From Theocolax elegans (taxonomy: Eukaryota; Arthropoda; Insecta; Hymenoptera; Cerocephalidae), in the NCBI GenBank assembly GCA_026168455.1, contig CM047427.1:60465249-60529248 (forward strand): a stretch of DNA of 64,000 nt, in the 5' to 3' direction. The notes under the pieces were generated by a model. It made no database searches, was not told the origin of the DNA, and worked only from the letters and a program-made list of their open reading frames with translations. This document shows, piece after piece, positions 1 to 14,405 of the stretch (its first letter is position 1; every line of letters begins with the position of its first letter). The position numbers were made by a program, and so were the translations under genes.

Positions 1-3000
1 CAACAGCAGCTTTCTAATTTTGAAGAAAATGATGTCAATTTGAAAAAATTAAAAACAGAAATGGAAGAAAAACATGCAAAAGAAATGGAGGAATTAAGAA
101 CTTATTTTGAACAAAAGTGCTTACAAATGGAAAAGCAATATTCCGAAGAAATTTTCAGTCAACAATCTAAAAAAATGTCGGATAATGATAGTGAACTCGA
201 GGAACTAACTGAAGACCTATACGTTGGGGGTGGCACAGTTGAATGTTTAAGTACTACTGGTGAAAATCCAGGTTTGACTAAGAATATATTTAGAATATAT
301 AAGTAAAAACATTTAATTTAGGCCTTTAAATGACGTGCTATTAACTTGTAAAATAGATGTATTGGAAAAGAACAATCGAGATAAGGTAACCTTGAACGTT
401 AATCGTGATGATCAAATCATTTTAGAAGAAAGGATCGCAAAAATTACAGCTGAATACGAGGAAAAATTGGAAACAATGCGTCAACAGTTACAAGAAGTTA
501 AAGAAAAAACTGGCCGTACTCTATTATTAAAAGCTGTCAACCAGGTACTAGCTTACTCGTTTTAATTTTTTTATTTAAAGGGTTTGTTCTTTCTTTCGTT
601 TTAAATGTTTTATGGTGCTGGATAAGGCTTAAACGATAGGGTTGGCATTATAATACAGTTACTTAATAGGGTGGAGTACCCGATTGTTACCGATCGACCA
701 TGATAAATTAATTATTACATTAATTTAACAAAATAAACTACTTTATTTAAAAATCAGATGTAGAAACAGTGGATCGTTCAATATGTAATTACGACTTTTA
801 AAATGTGTGCATCGATAATATACAGTTTTCTATGTAAACATTTATGAAGATATCCTTAGTGTACTGACTTGTGATTTTGCAAAACGATACATTTTTTAAT
901 TACCTAATACTTCTGTATTTTGTAATTATAATAATAATTATATAATTATAATGGTCGAACAGTAATAATTAAATGTGGTTTGCACTTTATTGACAAAAAA
1001 TGATTGCATCATTTTGTGTACAAAATTCGCATTTTCCAACCCTATTATTTATTTGTACGTAATAAATCGCTTCATTAATTATTAATTATTATAATTTAAT
1101 TGTTACTTCGTTTTATATATACTTAAATTTTAACAATTTATTTTATTCATTGTTTTGTTGTTATATGCATGATTTTTCATTTTTTAAGTTATTTAAAGTA
1201 CATACTACTATTAGCTTCTTTATAAAACTTAAGAAAAATAGATCATTATCTGTAATAAATTAATTAACTATACATAACTCATGGCTGTGACTAACTTAAT
1301 TGTCTTCATACTTAATAACGCATGCAGTTTTGTCAAACCGAGCAAAGCAGCGCAGCACTACATGAAAACTGCAACGAATTAAACGAGTTACGAGCGGATT
1401 ATAATCGTCAGTTGGAGGAACAAGTTGGACTTGCTCGTATAGACATCATTAACGCACTCCAAAAACAAATTGAGGTAGTTTGCGCGTGAATGTTTGAGCT
1501 TAATATGACTTTTATATTTGTTTATTCAAATAGGAAATATTATACTTAAAATTCATTTGTTTTTGTATTACTGTTATAACAAAGTTCTCTATTATAACTA
1601 GTTTTGTACTGTCTCATAAAATTTATATCACTGAATTTAGTTAAACTACTAAATTGAATGGCTTTTTATTTTGACAAGTTACTAAAAATAAAACATTTTA
1701 GGCTTTACTTACAGTAAAATCTGAGTCAGATGAAAATTGGCCAACGGAATTATTAGAATTGCGGAATAAATTTACAAGTAATACAAAACGTGATGTCCAA
1801 GCTGTAAAAGAACGATATCTCCAAGAAATCATACGGTTGAAAGAAAATCACAGTCAAATTGTTAACGACTTACATGAAGAAATAGATAGAATCAAAACGG
1901 AATCGCACGAATCTTTGCAAAGTAATTTAATCAAAGAAAGGTAAGAATATTTTGTAAAAGAATGTTTATTATTTGATTACATTAAAATAAATAATATATT
2001 AATCAAACTTGTTTTCAGGGACACGTTACACAAAACCTGTTTAACTTTGAAAGGTTTGGTAGTTCAACTTATAAATTATTTTGCCAATTGTGAAGAAGAA
2101 TTAAATAACACTTTGATAAGTGAAGTTGTAAAGAAGCAATTAATGACTCGATCGGATGAACAAAACCCCAAAGTTAAAAGGGTTCATTTTGCACCGCAAT
2201 CGAGTGAAATAGCATCTATCGTTAGTGATAGCGATCTACACGATCTGATCAATAGCGATAAAGACATTATAAAAATTTTAAAGACCGATTTAGATGCATG
2301 TTTGCAACGTTTAAAAACAGAGAGCGCTATAATTTTGAACGAATCTATTTCAGATACTGAAAGCTGGTCAACTGGGTACGCTAAATATTTCATTTTGTGT
2401 AAAATTTTAATTAAAATTTCAAGTCATAAACAATATTATTAGAAGAAAATTTTAAAATCTTTTTTAATAAATATATGTTTTGTTTGCATAATTATATATT
2501 AGTAAAGGAGTTAATGTAGATTATTAATGAACAAAACCATGAATTAAACTACTCATAACGTTTTTCTTTGTTAGCGATAATCCAAGTGACAAGCTCATAG
2601 AAATAGAAAAGTTGCTTGCTACTTATCAAGAGGAAAACGAACATCTGAAAGTTAAAGTAATTGACTTACAACAGAGGCTATTAATTGCCGAGAATAAAAA
2701 AGAAATAATAACTGAGGGTTACGGGGAACAGAATGAATCAGTTTGTGAAGAATCAACAGAGGACTTCTCGCAACTACAGGATCGAGCCAAATACGTCGTA
2801 ATGAATGGAAGCAATGATACAACTTACCTATTACAACTCATCGACGAATTGTGCAGATACGCTGATAAGAACATAGATGATATAAAAAGAGAAAAAGAAG
2901 ATTTACAACATCAAGTAAAGTCAATTTTCTTTTGGTGTTGCTTAGTCAATTATATTTATTACAAATACTTGGTGCATTATTTATCTTATGCATGCTGGTT

Positions 3001-6000
3001 CGCACAGTATTTTCATTTATTTAGTCTAAGAAAATTATATAGTAGTAATGCGGTGTATGCATATTGCACTTTATATTGGTTTTACATTGTTAACACTTTC
3101 GTACTTTGGTTGTCGATGTATGAGTTATTTAAGAACCCAAAAATATTTTAATCTTGTTTGATTTAAAATTAAACTGAGTAAATTTTTTATAATTTTTTTT
3201 AACTATAATTAATTTTTTTAAAATGCTTAGTAAAATTTTATTAATTTATTAATATTTATATTTTGTTATACTGAGAGTGTTTTTTTGTTAGTCTATTAGA
3301 AATTAATTTAATCCGAATAAGACTTGCGTGATTCCTTCATCTCCAATCATACAGAAACAATATTGAATTAAAGAAAATGAAAATATAATTTATTTATTTT
3401 GAAGCATCAACAAATATTCAAAATAATTGACAGTAGTCTACAATAAAAATGTTATCATTAATTTCTTTACAAATATTGAACCGTTCTAAAATTATTCTAA
3501 TGACTTGTTGCCAATATTTCGATAAAAATTGATTGGAGACTCATAGTAAAAAGAAAAAGATAGCGATTTTCGAAGAGAGGATGGATTGTGATTGGCGCTT
3601 TGTTGTCTTGCCGGCAGGTCTCATTAGTTCCCACTCCTCCCCCAAACATTCAAAGGGTTAGCAGTGCAAAGGTAAATACTAATTTAACTTCGCCTCCAAT
3701 ATATTAATTCATTTTTCGCGGTTATTGTAGAAAGCTTTTTTTCATCGACTAATTTCGATCCAGAGGCGCTTAATTGCCATAATTCATTATTTTTAAAGCA
3801 TACATGCGGTAATTTAAATTATAGGGTGAGAGGAGATTAAAGGAAGTAGCTAATGATTATTTTTGATATTGCATCTAATACACTAAAAGCTTGTTTGACG
3901 TTTTTACTAATAATATTTAAAAGCACAGGTTTAAGGTGAAACTATATTTTAATTTGAGTGCTAGCATGTTCCTATTGTTTTTTGTATGCATAAATAATTT
4001 TATTCATATAAATATTTCTTATTTAAAATTTTTTTGTTTTTTTCAGATGTAATTAAATAATTCGTGCATGTTGTTGGAAGATTCACCTAAAACCATAAAA
4101 TATATTATATATGCTTAAAGCTTTTCGTTGCTGATTTAAAAATATCTTACTCATAGGAATGTAAACAATCATTTTAATGTCGTTCATCTTCGGCTAAGAA
4201 TAATCTTGTTTATTAAAGTCACTTAATATAAAATACGTAATCAAGTTTAATATTCCTATGAGTTCAAGCAAGTTTTGATAAGAATGATGAATAAAAATTC
4301 AATGATGTAAGATGTCTAACGGGTCTTATCGATACGCAGATCGAGGCAGCAGACAAGCAGTTGCGTTCAACACGAAAATTTCAAGAGGAGCAAGCAGTAG
4401 AACGCGAAGCCGAACGAGATGAAGCAGCGCGACAAATACAACATCTCCAAGACCGACTGCGAGAACGAGAACGCGAAAAAGACCGTGACTATCGAATCAC
4501 TTCTGCTGAGGTATCACAGTCTTTTATATATATGCCTGACTACCTTACGCACATATTTTTCTTCTATTTTTATTTATAATTTTATTTTTTATTTAACGTA
4601 TGTATATTACACAAGTATTAATTTAGATTTGACAAATATCTGGTATTTATCTCGTTCAATTACTATGTTTTATGGATTTCCTATGATTCATGTAATTGCG
4701 TAGCCTTATATATCTAATTTCATATAATTCACGGTTTAAATTGATAAATGATTTGCAAGTTATTGATCATAAAAAATTAGTAATAGGACGATCCTTAACA
4801 CGATTTTTTAATTTTTCTACTACTTTAATTTATAACTTAATAATTTTAATAACATAACAACGGTGCTATGAGAGGAATAAGAAAGAAACATAATCACAAA
4901 ATTTTTTTTTGTATCTAATAATGGAAAGTTGATGTAATACATAGGGCAGCTTATAACACCGCATCACCGCTAATTTATTATATTAACACATCATTTATAA
5001 TAAGGGGATGTTATAACTGGTATTTCATGGTTTTCATATTTTTGAATTAATTGAAATGTAAGATTTTTAGACAAAGTTAATATTTCTTCAATTAAAGCAA
5101 AAAATAAATTTAATATTACACATCCCCTTGAAATAAAAATTTGTTTCTCTATGCACTGTGGTTTTGGATATTTTTCTCTGTTTGTTGCACCCACAAAAGC
5201 AGTCTGCGCTATCGCCTGCCTCGTCCTCCACAGGCAACTCTACGCTTCGACAGATCGATGATTCAGTAATCGATGTATCAGTGAGTGTCACTTCACGTTT
5301 ATCTACCAACGATCAAGCACGAATATGATACTCGTTAAAGGAATGAGAATCGAGTGCATTAAGATAATTACATTTCCTCTATTATATTTTATAAGTGCAT
5401 AAAATTGTAACATTGTATTTTTTATGTAATTTATATCTATCAATTTATCACATTCCTTTGACTTTATTTTAAGAGTAACATGTTTGAGAAACGTTTTTCG
5501 TCGATGGAATGATTTTTGTGCAATTTAACAGAACATTTGTTCGATCGACAACTTAATAAAACGCACGCAAAACACACTTAATGCTTGACAAATCGATTTG
5601 TGTGAAAGCTTTAATTGTTGCAGCTTTGGTGTTTTTAACAAAATCGTTTTGATTGAAAAAATGTTAAAAATTTATATATTACGCTTTATAGGTAGAAGCT
5701 TTGACGATTCAGATGCGTGAATTAGAAACTAAGAAAGCAGAAGCGGAAACAGAACTTAAGGACGCAACAAGCAAAATTTATGACTTGCGCGAGTGCATTC
5801 ACGATTTGGAACAACAACTGCAATCCCGATCTGAAAGAGAGGAACTTCTTAATGAACAAATTGAGCAACTAAAGGAGGTAATTGTCGCACAGACCAAAAA
5901 TCAGCAAGAACTCGCTCAAGAGTTGGACGTGATCAAGTCTGGAAACGAAAATAATCAATTAAGCGATCACATTGATCACTTGCAGGTAAAATATCTCTAA

Positions 6001-9000
6001 ATTTTAAATAATAATTGTGTATATCACGCTTTGTAGAAGAACCAAAAATAAAATAAAAAATACCGTTATTTGCGATATGTCTTAAAATAAAAAGTGATTA
6101 TTTTAATATGCAGGAGGAGTTGCGGAGACACCAAATGAACTCAGAGCAACTGACAGCTAATTCATCGGCGTTAAAGCAATTACGTACAGAAATTCATGAA
6201 CTACAATCACAACTAGACCGCAAAACACGTGAGCTCGAAGCTTTGCACGTATGCGGATCAAGTTTAAGTTTGAGTCAACCAAGCGAAGATGTTTCCATTC
6301 GTGAGCAAATCGATGCTGCGCGATGTGCAAGCCCCGATGATCCGAGTTCACCACCTACTCTACCTCTCGACCACGTTCTCAAGCTCAAAGATACGTTGCT
6401 CAAACATTTTAGAGCTGAGGATGTTGCGCTCAAAAGACTAAAAGATCTAGATATTCAATTATCCAGTTTGCAAGTACGTAATAATTATTTTTTTGTCTAC
6501 TCATTCCTTATAAATTAAAATATTGTCTTACTTTTTGCATTATAACTGCGACTGTAAATATTAGTATTTTTATTGTGATACTAAAAGTAGCGCAAATAAT
6601 TATTGCATACACGCGCGCGCGCACACATAACGAAAAAATAGATTTTATTATTTTGAAAATCATTTTAGTTTATAGAATTTTTAATTAGCTACTTAAACAA
6701 TATTAATAAAAATTATTGTTTTTTATAGAGGCAAAATGAAGAGCTACTAGCGGAACAAGAAATTCTTCAACAAACAACATCGGAACAGTTATTTCAAATC
6801 GAGACACTGCGCGCTCGACTCGAACAACAGAAGCATAATGCACCATTTGTTCAACGACAGGCAACATCCAGGCTCGAATCGCAACTTTACGAGATTAATG
6901 ATAGACTACAAATTGCAGAACATGCCTTGACCGATAAAAATATTGAAGTAAGACAACTTTATCATTTATTTTTTAAAAATAAATTACTTGTGTCAGGTGA
7001 TGTTCAACATAATACTAGCACAATTATTGTAATTATTTTAACAACACTATTTACATAATATCAACATTTTAGCTGACGGAAGTAAAGGATCAATTGGAAC
7101 GTGTAAGCCGCATTCTAGCAGAGAAGGAAAATGAAATAGCTAACGTTGTGCAATCGGAAAATGATGTGATGCAAAAATTAAAAGATAAAATAGAAATATT
7201 AGAGGAAGAAAATAGATTAATGAAGGTTAGTTATATAAATAACTTGTTTAACATTCATGACAATTGTTATTTATTATATTATTAATAAATAATAATTAAC
7301 TGCCGTATTGCCTCTTAATATTTTCTTTATTTTCCTGGAAAATATTTAATAAACAAATATAATTAAAAAAACTTTATTACAACCTGATTTTTATTTTCAA
7401 ATTCGATAGGCAGGAAATTTACAAACAAAGGGTCAGAGTAACTTGCCGCAAATAATTGATTCAATGCTTGCGGATAAAAATGAAGAGATCGATCACTTAA
7501 GAGAACAGTTAATGAAACGTGAAAAACAGTTAGAGGTATACTTATCGCTAGACGAAACACAACTTCGTGAACTAATACGACAAAATGAGCAACAAAAGAA
7601 TAGCGCTCGAACATTAAGTGACATTTTATCAATAAATTCTGAATGCGAAGACATGTCCGAGGCAATCAGAGAAGCTCCCAATTCCACAAGAATACAGAAC
7701 GTTACTAACTTTAAAATTGGAAATTCGGCACATTTATTATCCAAAAGAGACGTTGTTGATTTTTCGCAACCCATTACAGAGACTCCAAAAGGTTCGAGAT
7801 TAGACATAGAATCACACAGTGAGGAGCTTATCAGTTCGAATGTGATTGAAATTTCAAAGGAGGTATATATAATTAATTAACATGTGTTTATAAAAGTTCT
7901 TTAAATGTAATGATTATGAAACTAAAACTGTATTATAATATATATTATTATTATATTATTGTTTGAATGTTATAATTAATTTAAATAATATTCAAAACAT
8001 CATAATAATAATAATTTTTAATTTAGCAATATTGTTTTCGTCACTCACGTGTCAATATTCTTTTTAATACTAATTAAGAGTTTTTATTTCTATTAGAATT
8101 ATGTAGCAAACTTAATTAACTTCCCCAATTAACCGTTCGTGCGATGTAGCTACCTTTTAAAAAGCGTCCAGCAAAGATTAAAAATTGATTAATTTAATTA
8201 TTTATAGTGATTATTAACTTATCGGAAAGGCTGATTTAATACATTATCCAACTACTTGCTTAAAAAAGATTTATCTTTATAAACCTATTTTCAGTTATTT
8301 AATCTCTCATATCTAAGACGTTTAAAAAAATTTCTAATTATGTTGCGATCAATATGACTTTTACTAACTAGTGAACAAAGATCATCACATTTAACAATAT
8401 TTTTCTTTCATTTTACTTCGGCAATCTATTTAAAAAAGATTTTCAAAATGTATTTCAAAAAGAATATGATAGAATTTTTTGATATATCTATCTCATTATT
8501 ACAAATATTGAGGAACTACCTTAAGTTAATCTTTGCCGATATGTATAAGCAAATCCACATCAAATTTTAGTCGACGAAATTTTAAGGAACTTTCGTCATT
8601 CTTACTAGACTGTACTGATGCATTAAATGTCGATTGTAGATTTAAATAATTTTGTTTAATTCGTCATACCTTACATTAAGTGATGTGTCCAAATGTATAC
8701 AAATACACTAAAAAACTATTAATAAAAATGTTGATACATAATTACATAAATCACGTAAAATTACAATTAAAATAACAATTAAAACTAGAATATTTTTGTC
8801 ATATATTTACATTTTGTGTTATTTATTTGTCAATAAATATTTTTATAGTACATTTAATACACATATTAAGCTACTACTAGATGAAAGGAGCTAAAAATTA
8901 TGCAATAAATAATATAAACTGATGACTACAACTAAAAAACATATAGGTATATTGATGACTAAAATTTGATATTTGTTACTCAACACACATGAACAAAGGT

Positions 9001-12000
9001 TAACTTATGAAAATAAAATATAGGAGCAAATAATATTTAGTATAAAACTTAATACTCTTATTTAATATACAAATGTCTTCTAATTATTTAGATGGAATCT
9101 ATTCCAATGAAGTCTCATGAAAAGGTACCATTAGTCCGAATCTCTCAATCACCGGGTACTGATGTCGAAACACCCGAAGACTCAATGACATGTGAAGATC
9201 AAAACGGCTTTTTGTGCCCTCGACATGGTAAAGTTAGTAATGTATTTAGTAAAGGCGATAACGAAACGATCACGGAACAGCGTATCCAAGAACTTGAAAT
9301 TAATTTATCTGAAGTCAAAGAGGAACTTAAAGCAAAGAGTGAAGCACTAGATCAAAGAGATGCCGAGCTCATGGAAATACAAAGCAATCTCCAACAACTG
9401 CATGCAAACATTGAATCACTGAATGAGGATAGACTATTTTATAAGTTAGAATATGAAAAAGTTAAAGAAAATGAAGAAAAGATACAGAAAGACCTGTCAG
9501 AAGTTGAAAATATTTTGAAGCGGAAAACCGAAGAACTCATTGAATTCAAAGAAAAAATTCAAGTATGTTTATATCTTTATTAGTACCTAAGTATACACAG
9601 TTTACTTATTACTTATGTTTAAATAGTAAATATAACATTGTTTTTTCTAGTTATTTAATCACAGTGAAACAATTATACTTGAAAAACAAAATGAAATTGA
9701 AAATCTTAAAGAAATTATTTCTAAAAAAGATATTACTATTGAAACAATCCAAGCCCACAATATTGAAATGGATAATCAATTAAAAGATTTGTTGGAATAT
9801 CGTCAAAAACGAGACGTACACCAGAAAGAGATTTCTGAATACCAAAATGAAATAAAACGATTGAATGAAGGTCTTAATAATCGTGATCAGATGATTCGCA
9901 GACTAGAGGAAATGGCGAGAAGAAGTAGTCTTTCTGGAGGTTCTTCACCTAGCGACAAGGATCAGGAAATTTTTCATCTACAAGAGTACCTTAAGGTAAA
10001 GAGTAATAATTAAAATATAATTTATTTATTTTTTCCTGGATTTAATATATTTTTAAAACGCAACTTAAACAAATTCAAGGAAAAGGATAAGGTCATTCGT
10101 CAGATGAATGATGATGGTAAGAGTTTACATCGAGCTCTAGAAACAATCCAAAATAAAATGAAAGAATCTGGCAATGTTGTAGAGTTGCGGCGATTATTAA
10201 AAGAGGAACGTAAAATCAACGTAGAATTGAGTGAAAAAATTGCGAAATTACAAACAGAAGTTGAAATGCTCAGTTGCTCGAAACGGCCGGAGGAGGATAA
10301 TGATATCGCCGAAAAGGTTCAAAGGGAATTAAATCTTTCAGCGAGACTCGACCAACAATTACTTAATGTTATAGACAGTGACCAAGATAATGTGCTAAGC
10401 AAATGTAAAGATCTCAAACAAGCAAATAAGGAAATAGATGAGCTAAATAAAATCAAAGATGATTTAGAAATCGAAAGTGAAATGTTGAAATCTCAGGTAG
10501 CTTAATTTTTTTAATAATATATTGGAATATATAATGAACTAAATATTTTAACTAAATATTTTGTAGATTATTGAATATGAGAATCGTATAATGCAGCTAA
10601 AGACTGATGCTGAAGAAGCTTCCAAAAAAGTGATAAAGCTTGAGAAGGATCTCGCAAGAGAAAAGAATTTACTAAAATCAACGCAATTACAACTACAGCG
10701 TGAAAAAAGCATGGTAGAAGAGATTAAAATTAATGATATGGAGCTGATCAGCCAATTAAGGATTAAGTTAAAAGAAGCATTAGAATTGAAAGATAGGTTA
10801 TTAATGGATCAGAAAAATTATGAGCATTTGAAGTCTGTGAAGGGTCAGAATGTAGATAGTACATCAGGTAAAACAATTATTATAAAACATATTAATAGTT
10901 ACATAAATATATAAATAAATTTTCATCTTTTATTGTTTTTATTTTATTATTAAAATATAGAAAATGAGTTAAAGAAACAACAATTGGTGTTGTTGGAAGA
11001 ACTTGAATCGGAGAAGCAGAATTTGAAGGATGCATACGGAATCCGGAAACAATTAGAGACAGAGAAAGAACGGCTGGAAAAATTATACGAAGTAGCCCAA
11101 CTAAAAGTTGATAAATTGACTAGTGATCTTGAACTTGCGGATTGTGACAAGGATCAACTAAAATCAGACCTTCGGCGAGCCAAAGAAGAACTAAAAGCGA
11201 AAACCAAAGAGAATGAATGGCAAAAGTCAATTCTTAAAACTATGACAGATGCTGAAAATAAGAGAAATCAACAGAAAACAGACGAACATTCCGAATTGAA
11301 GAATCTCAGGAGAGAATTGAAAAATACACAAGAAGTCATGGTTAGTTATTTTTAGAATGTACAAAATCTAATAGTAATACTTAATTTATATGCTTATTTT
11401 AATATTTTAGCTTGATTTTGAGATGGACATGAAGAATTTAAAATTACAATTAGAAGAAGCAGCTGAACGAGAAGCTCAGCTTACTCGGTGCATCGAATCT
11501 CTAACGGATAAAGAAACGGAACTCACTGATCAACTAAGTGTTGCCAAGAGCGAAGATAAAAAATTAAGAGAAATCATAGTTGATCAACAAAATGAACTAA
11601 AACTTTATTTACAAAGAGAAATTGCCCTTACTGAGGAACTAAAAAGAGAGAAATTATCACCTAATAAGAATAATTCGCCTAGTAAAATTTTAGAAAGAGT
11701 AAAGGTATGTTTAATAATGATTTAATTTATATTTATGATATGATTATAATTATGATATTTTATATAGAGTAATAGTAATTAAATAAATGGAATATAAAAT
11801 AAGTTAATTGCACAAATTTCACATACTATTTACTTTATATTTAGTCTTTAAAAAATCTTGAGCTTTTGGTATTCAATTAATTGCTAATGTAAATATTTAT
11901 AGGATCTTAATGCGACGATAGCGAGGCTAACAGAGGATAAATTAAATTTATACGAAAATATTGCGCGAACGAGAAAAGAAAACGAAAGATACATGGATCA

Positions 12001-13346
12001 TATACGATTATTAGAGTCTCAAATTGCGCAAAAAAATAAAGGATATCAATCCACTGTTAATAGGAATGATTCGGACGAAAGAGTGAGTATCACATTTTAT
12101 CTTATTTTATTATAATGGGATTTTTCGATTGATTTAACGAGTCAATATGCGTTATTAATTGCACAACGTTTCGGAGATTATTTGTCTCCTTCTTCAGGTG
12201 CTAAAAAGTTTTTATTAAAAATGTTTAGTTATTACAATGACCACATATACAATAATGTAAGTTTCTATATTAGCACCTGAAGAAGGAGACAAATAGTCTC
12301 CGAAACGTTGTGCAATTAATAATGCATATTGACTCGTTAAATCAATCGAAAAATCCCATCAAAATTACATATCACGAGTGTAAAAATGGAGCTTATTTTA
12401 TTATGTTTGCAATATTACGTAAGTAAAATAAAAACAAATTTAGCTACAGCACTTTTACGGAAGATACCTGCGTTCAGACAGTCGACGTAAGTCATTAGCA
12501 TATCAAAAACATTATCTGCTTTGCATAATCGCGGGTTATCAACGCGTTGAAGAAAATACTTTAGCGTTTTTGGCTCAGCTAACGAAGCCACAACGAAATT
12601 ATGTATGTCAGGGACCACGCCGAAGGAAATCTCTCGCAAAGTTTCGCAGTATTGTTCTCCTAGTTATCAGCATTCAGCGAATGAAGTGGATGGTCCTACG
12701 CTGGCGAACTGGTAGGAGGGTAGGAGCCAATGTTGTGCTTGGTAACATTGACAGACCGGTACCAACAAGACCATATGTTAACCAAACTAATGAACACTCA
12801 CCACCCGTTAAGGAGAGAAGCCTTACTAAGTATGTAATACTCTATTCTCATTCCAGAAATTTCATAAATATATCTATACTAAACTATATGATCTCATAGA
12901 GAATTAAATAACCATAAGTTACTTTTCAAGTAAGATTATCGAAAGTCTAAATGCATTTCCAAGACAAAAAACAATTAGAATACATTGAATATTTAAATTC
13001 AACTTAATAAATGTAAGTCAATTGATTAGACTACTTGTTCTGTAATTTTGAGTTAGGTTTTAAATGTATAAATATAAGTTAAAGCTTTAGCACAAATAAT
13101 ATCGGATGTAAACGAAGCTATTTAGAAATAAATAAACTTTTTACCAAATAAATAAAATCAATTTTTAGAATTTAAAAGTTGTTGTAATATACATATAAAT
13201 GTAATGGAATTTTAATAATTTTCTTTTTTATTTCTAGTGGAACTAGTAGATTTTCAAGTGAACCTTACTTTCGTCGCTTCACTGACATTCAGCAAACCCT
13301 ACACCTACGAGTACCTGAATCGAGTACTGATTTAAAATCTGATTAA
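1..13346 (+). CDS. Plp: Pericentrin-like protein (3' portion, 5' end outside the window)
   Basis: This encodes a large coiled-coil scaffold of the centrosome and basal body that recruits pericentriolar material. I read 23 exons: 1-271, 357-544, 1328-1474, 1702-1940, 2019-2375, 2575-2914, 3618-3671, 4340-4510, 5203-5280, 5692-5985, 6114-6473, 6729-6947, 7073-7225, 7410-7862, 9092-9562, 9651-9995, 10080-10496, 10567-10867, 10961-11340, 11411-11704, 11903-12082, 12444-12829 and 13238-13346. Together they give 6,207 nt, divisible by three, with compatible phases at every junction. The reading frame is open at base 1, so the start lies upstream. Nearly every exon encodes Glu/Lys/Gln/Leu-rich heptads. 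The pericentrin-type segment LRADYNRQLEEQVGLARID lies in exon 3, and the penultimate exon encodes the PACT domain. Exons 3618-3671 and 5203-5280 are small, multiples of three in phase 0, and could be skipped. The stop is TAA at 13344-13346. Identity is firm from the PACT domain; the individual splice sites are read by eye. Confidence 0.9.
12116..12358. mobile_element. Foldback element with a hammerhead-like core in each arm
   Basis: A 243-base inverted repeat fills two thirds of the 361-base intron before the PACT exon. The arms, about 12116-12202 and 12272-12358, are near-perfect reverse complements of about 86 bases around a 69-base spacer. Each arm contains CTGAAGA, a 5-6 bp stem closed by an AAATA-type loop, then GAAACGTT, flanked by GCAC and GTGC that can pair. 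This is the order of a type I hammerhead ribozyme. From family knowledge, hammerhead motifs occur in the terminal repeats of Penelope-like retroelements, so a pair of inverted element ends is a plausible origin. I see no open reading frame and no clear target-site duplication. Confidence 0.7.
12444..12829 (+). other. Plp: PACT domain-coding exon of Plp
   Basis: This penultimate exon encodes the PACT domain that targets pericentrin and AKAP450 proteins to the centrosome and binds calmodulin. Visible hallmarks are YLRSDSRRKSLAYQKHYLL at the start and, about 60 residues later, FRSIVLLVISIQRMKWMVLRW. These match the family pattern of a basic YLR...RKALxYQKKYLL block followed by an FR..V..VIAIxRMKxLxRRW helix. 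It spans codons of about residues 1905-2032 of the window's portion. The exon ends in phase 2 and joins the last coding exon at 13238. The intron just upstream (12083-12443) is mostly a foldback element. Confidence 0.9.
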
Positions 13347-13673
13347 GGAAGCAAGTGTAGATTAACTGCAATTTTTAAATATTGACTAATTGTATGTAAA
13401 TATGTGTAAGATACTATTGAAGCATATTATTTGATTTTTATCTAAGAATGAGTATATGTATAACTATAGTTGTAAGTGGAAGTGGAGTGTGAAAGAGATG
13501 TGGACACCATTTTGCTAAATTATTGAACCAAAGTATAATTTTAAAGTATAATTTAATGAATAATTCTGCAGATCATTGTGCAAATCATCTTTGTTACCTC
13601 AGTAATCAAAGTAACTAGTGCCTTTTTAAACTTGTGACTACATTGTTGTGGATGGAGTGTGTTTTGTATTGAA

Positions 13674-13679
13674 AATAAA
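13674..13679 (+). other. Probable polyadenylation signal of Plp
   Basis: An AATAAA hexamer lies about 330 bases after the Plp stop, just before AT-rich intergenic sequence. A polyadenylation role is inferred from position only. Confidence 0.5.
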
Positions 13680-14405
13680 CGATTACTTTGAATTTAAAAT
13701 CTTTGATTTCTTTCTTCCATCGTTATAACGTAAACATCGGTTTAATTCTTATAACATAAAACTAACATTATAAGGTTTCGAAACATCATTAAAAAATAAT
13801 TAAAAATCAGTATTTTTAATTTATTACAGAACAACTAATGCCTGTTTTATGCACTTTCTATCCCATTTAATATTTAATATTTTCCAAAAAACTACTATCA
13901 AAGTAAAGTTTAAAGCATAATCTCCATTACAAAGCATTTATCATCTCCATTCTCACTTCTAAAGAGCTTTCATTTGACATTAATTTTTAAAAGTATTTTC
14001 ATATTTAAGTAGTGTTTGGACTAGCTTTATAAGTTTTTGAATCATGATTTTAAAAAGAATTGAAAATCGGTATTTTTAATACGCTATCTAAATATTTAAA
14101 TAAATGGATAGATTTTTTTTTATCTATTTAGTTCATTTAAAGTATGATTGCTACCTATGCTAGAATAAAATTAATACTTTAAAATTTGTTTTGGTAGTAC
14201 ATTTTTGAAAAAAATTAACATTAAGTATAAAAATGTATAAAAGTTCTACTTATTTAAAAAATATTAATTTTTTATTATTTTACAATTAAAAAATGAAAAG
14301 TGTAAAAATCTTTTCGGTACGCCGTGCGCGGAGACTCGATTTTACGCACGCTCCGAAAAACTGGCGTGGTGAAATCTCGCTCCGCACAGGTTGTATCGAA
14401 AAATA

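Noticed and set aside
272..321. A 50-base intron with acceptor at 320-321 for the first Plp junction
   Set aside because: It leaves incompatible phases and an immediate stop. The acceptor at 355-356 gives a normal 85-base intron and keeps frame.
9565..9783. Open frame of 72 codons downstream of a Plp exon
   Set aside because: It overlaps the next Plp exon (9651-9995) in a different frame and spans an intron.
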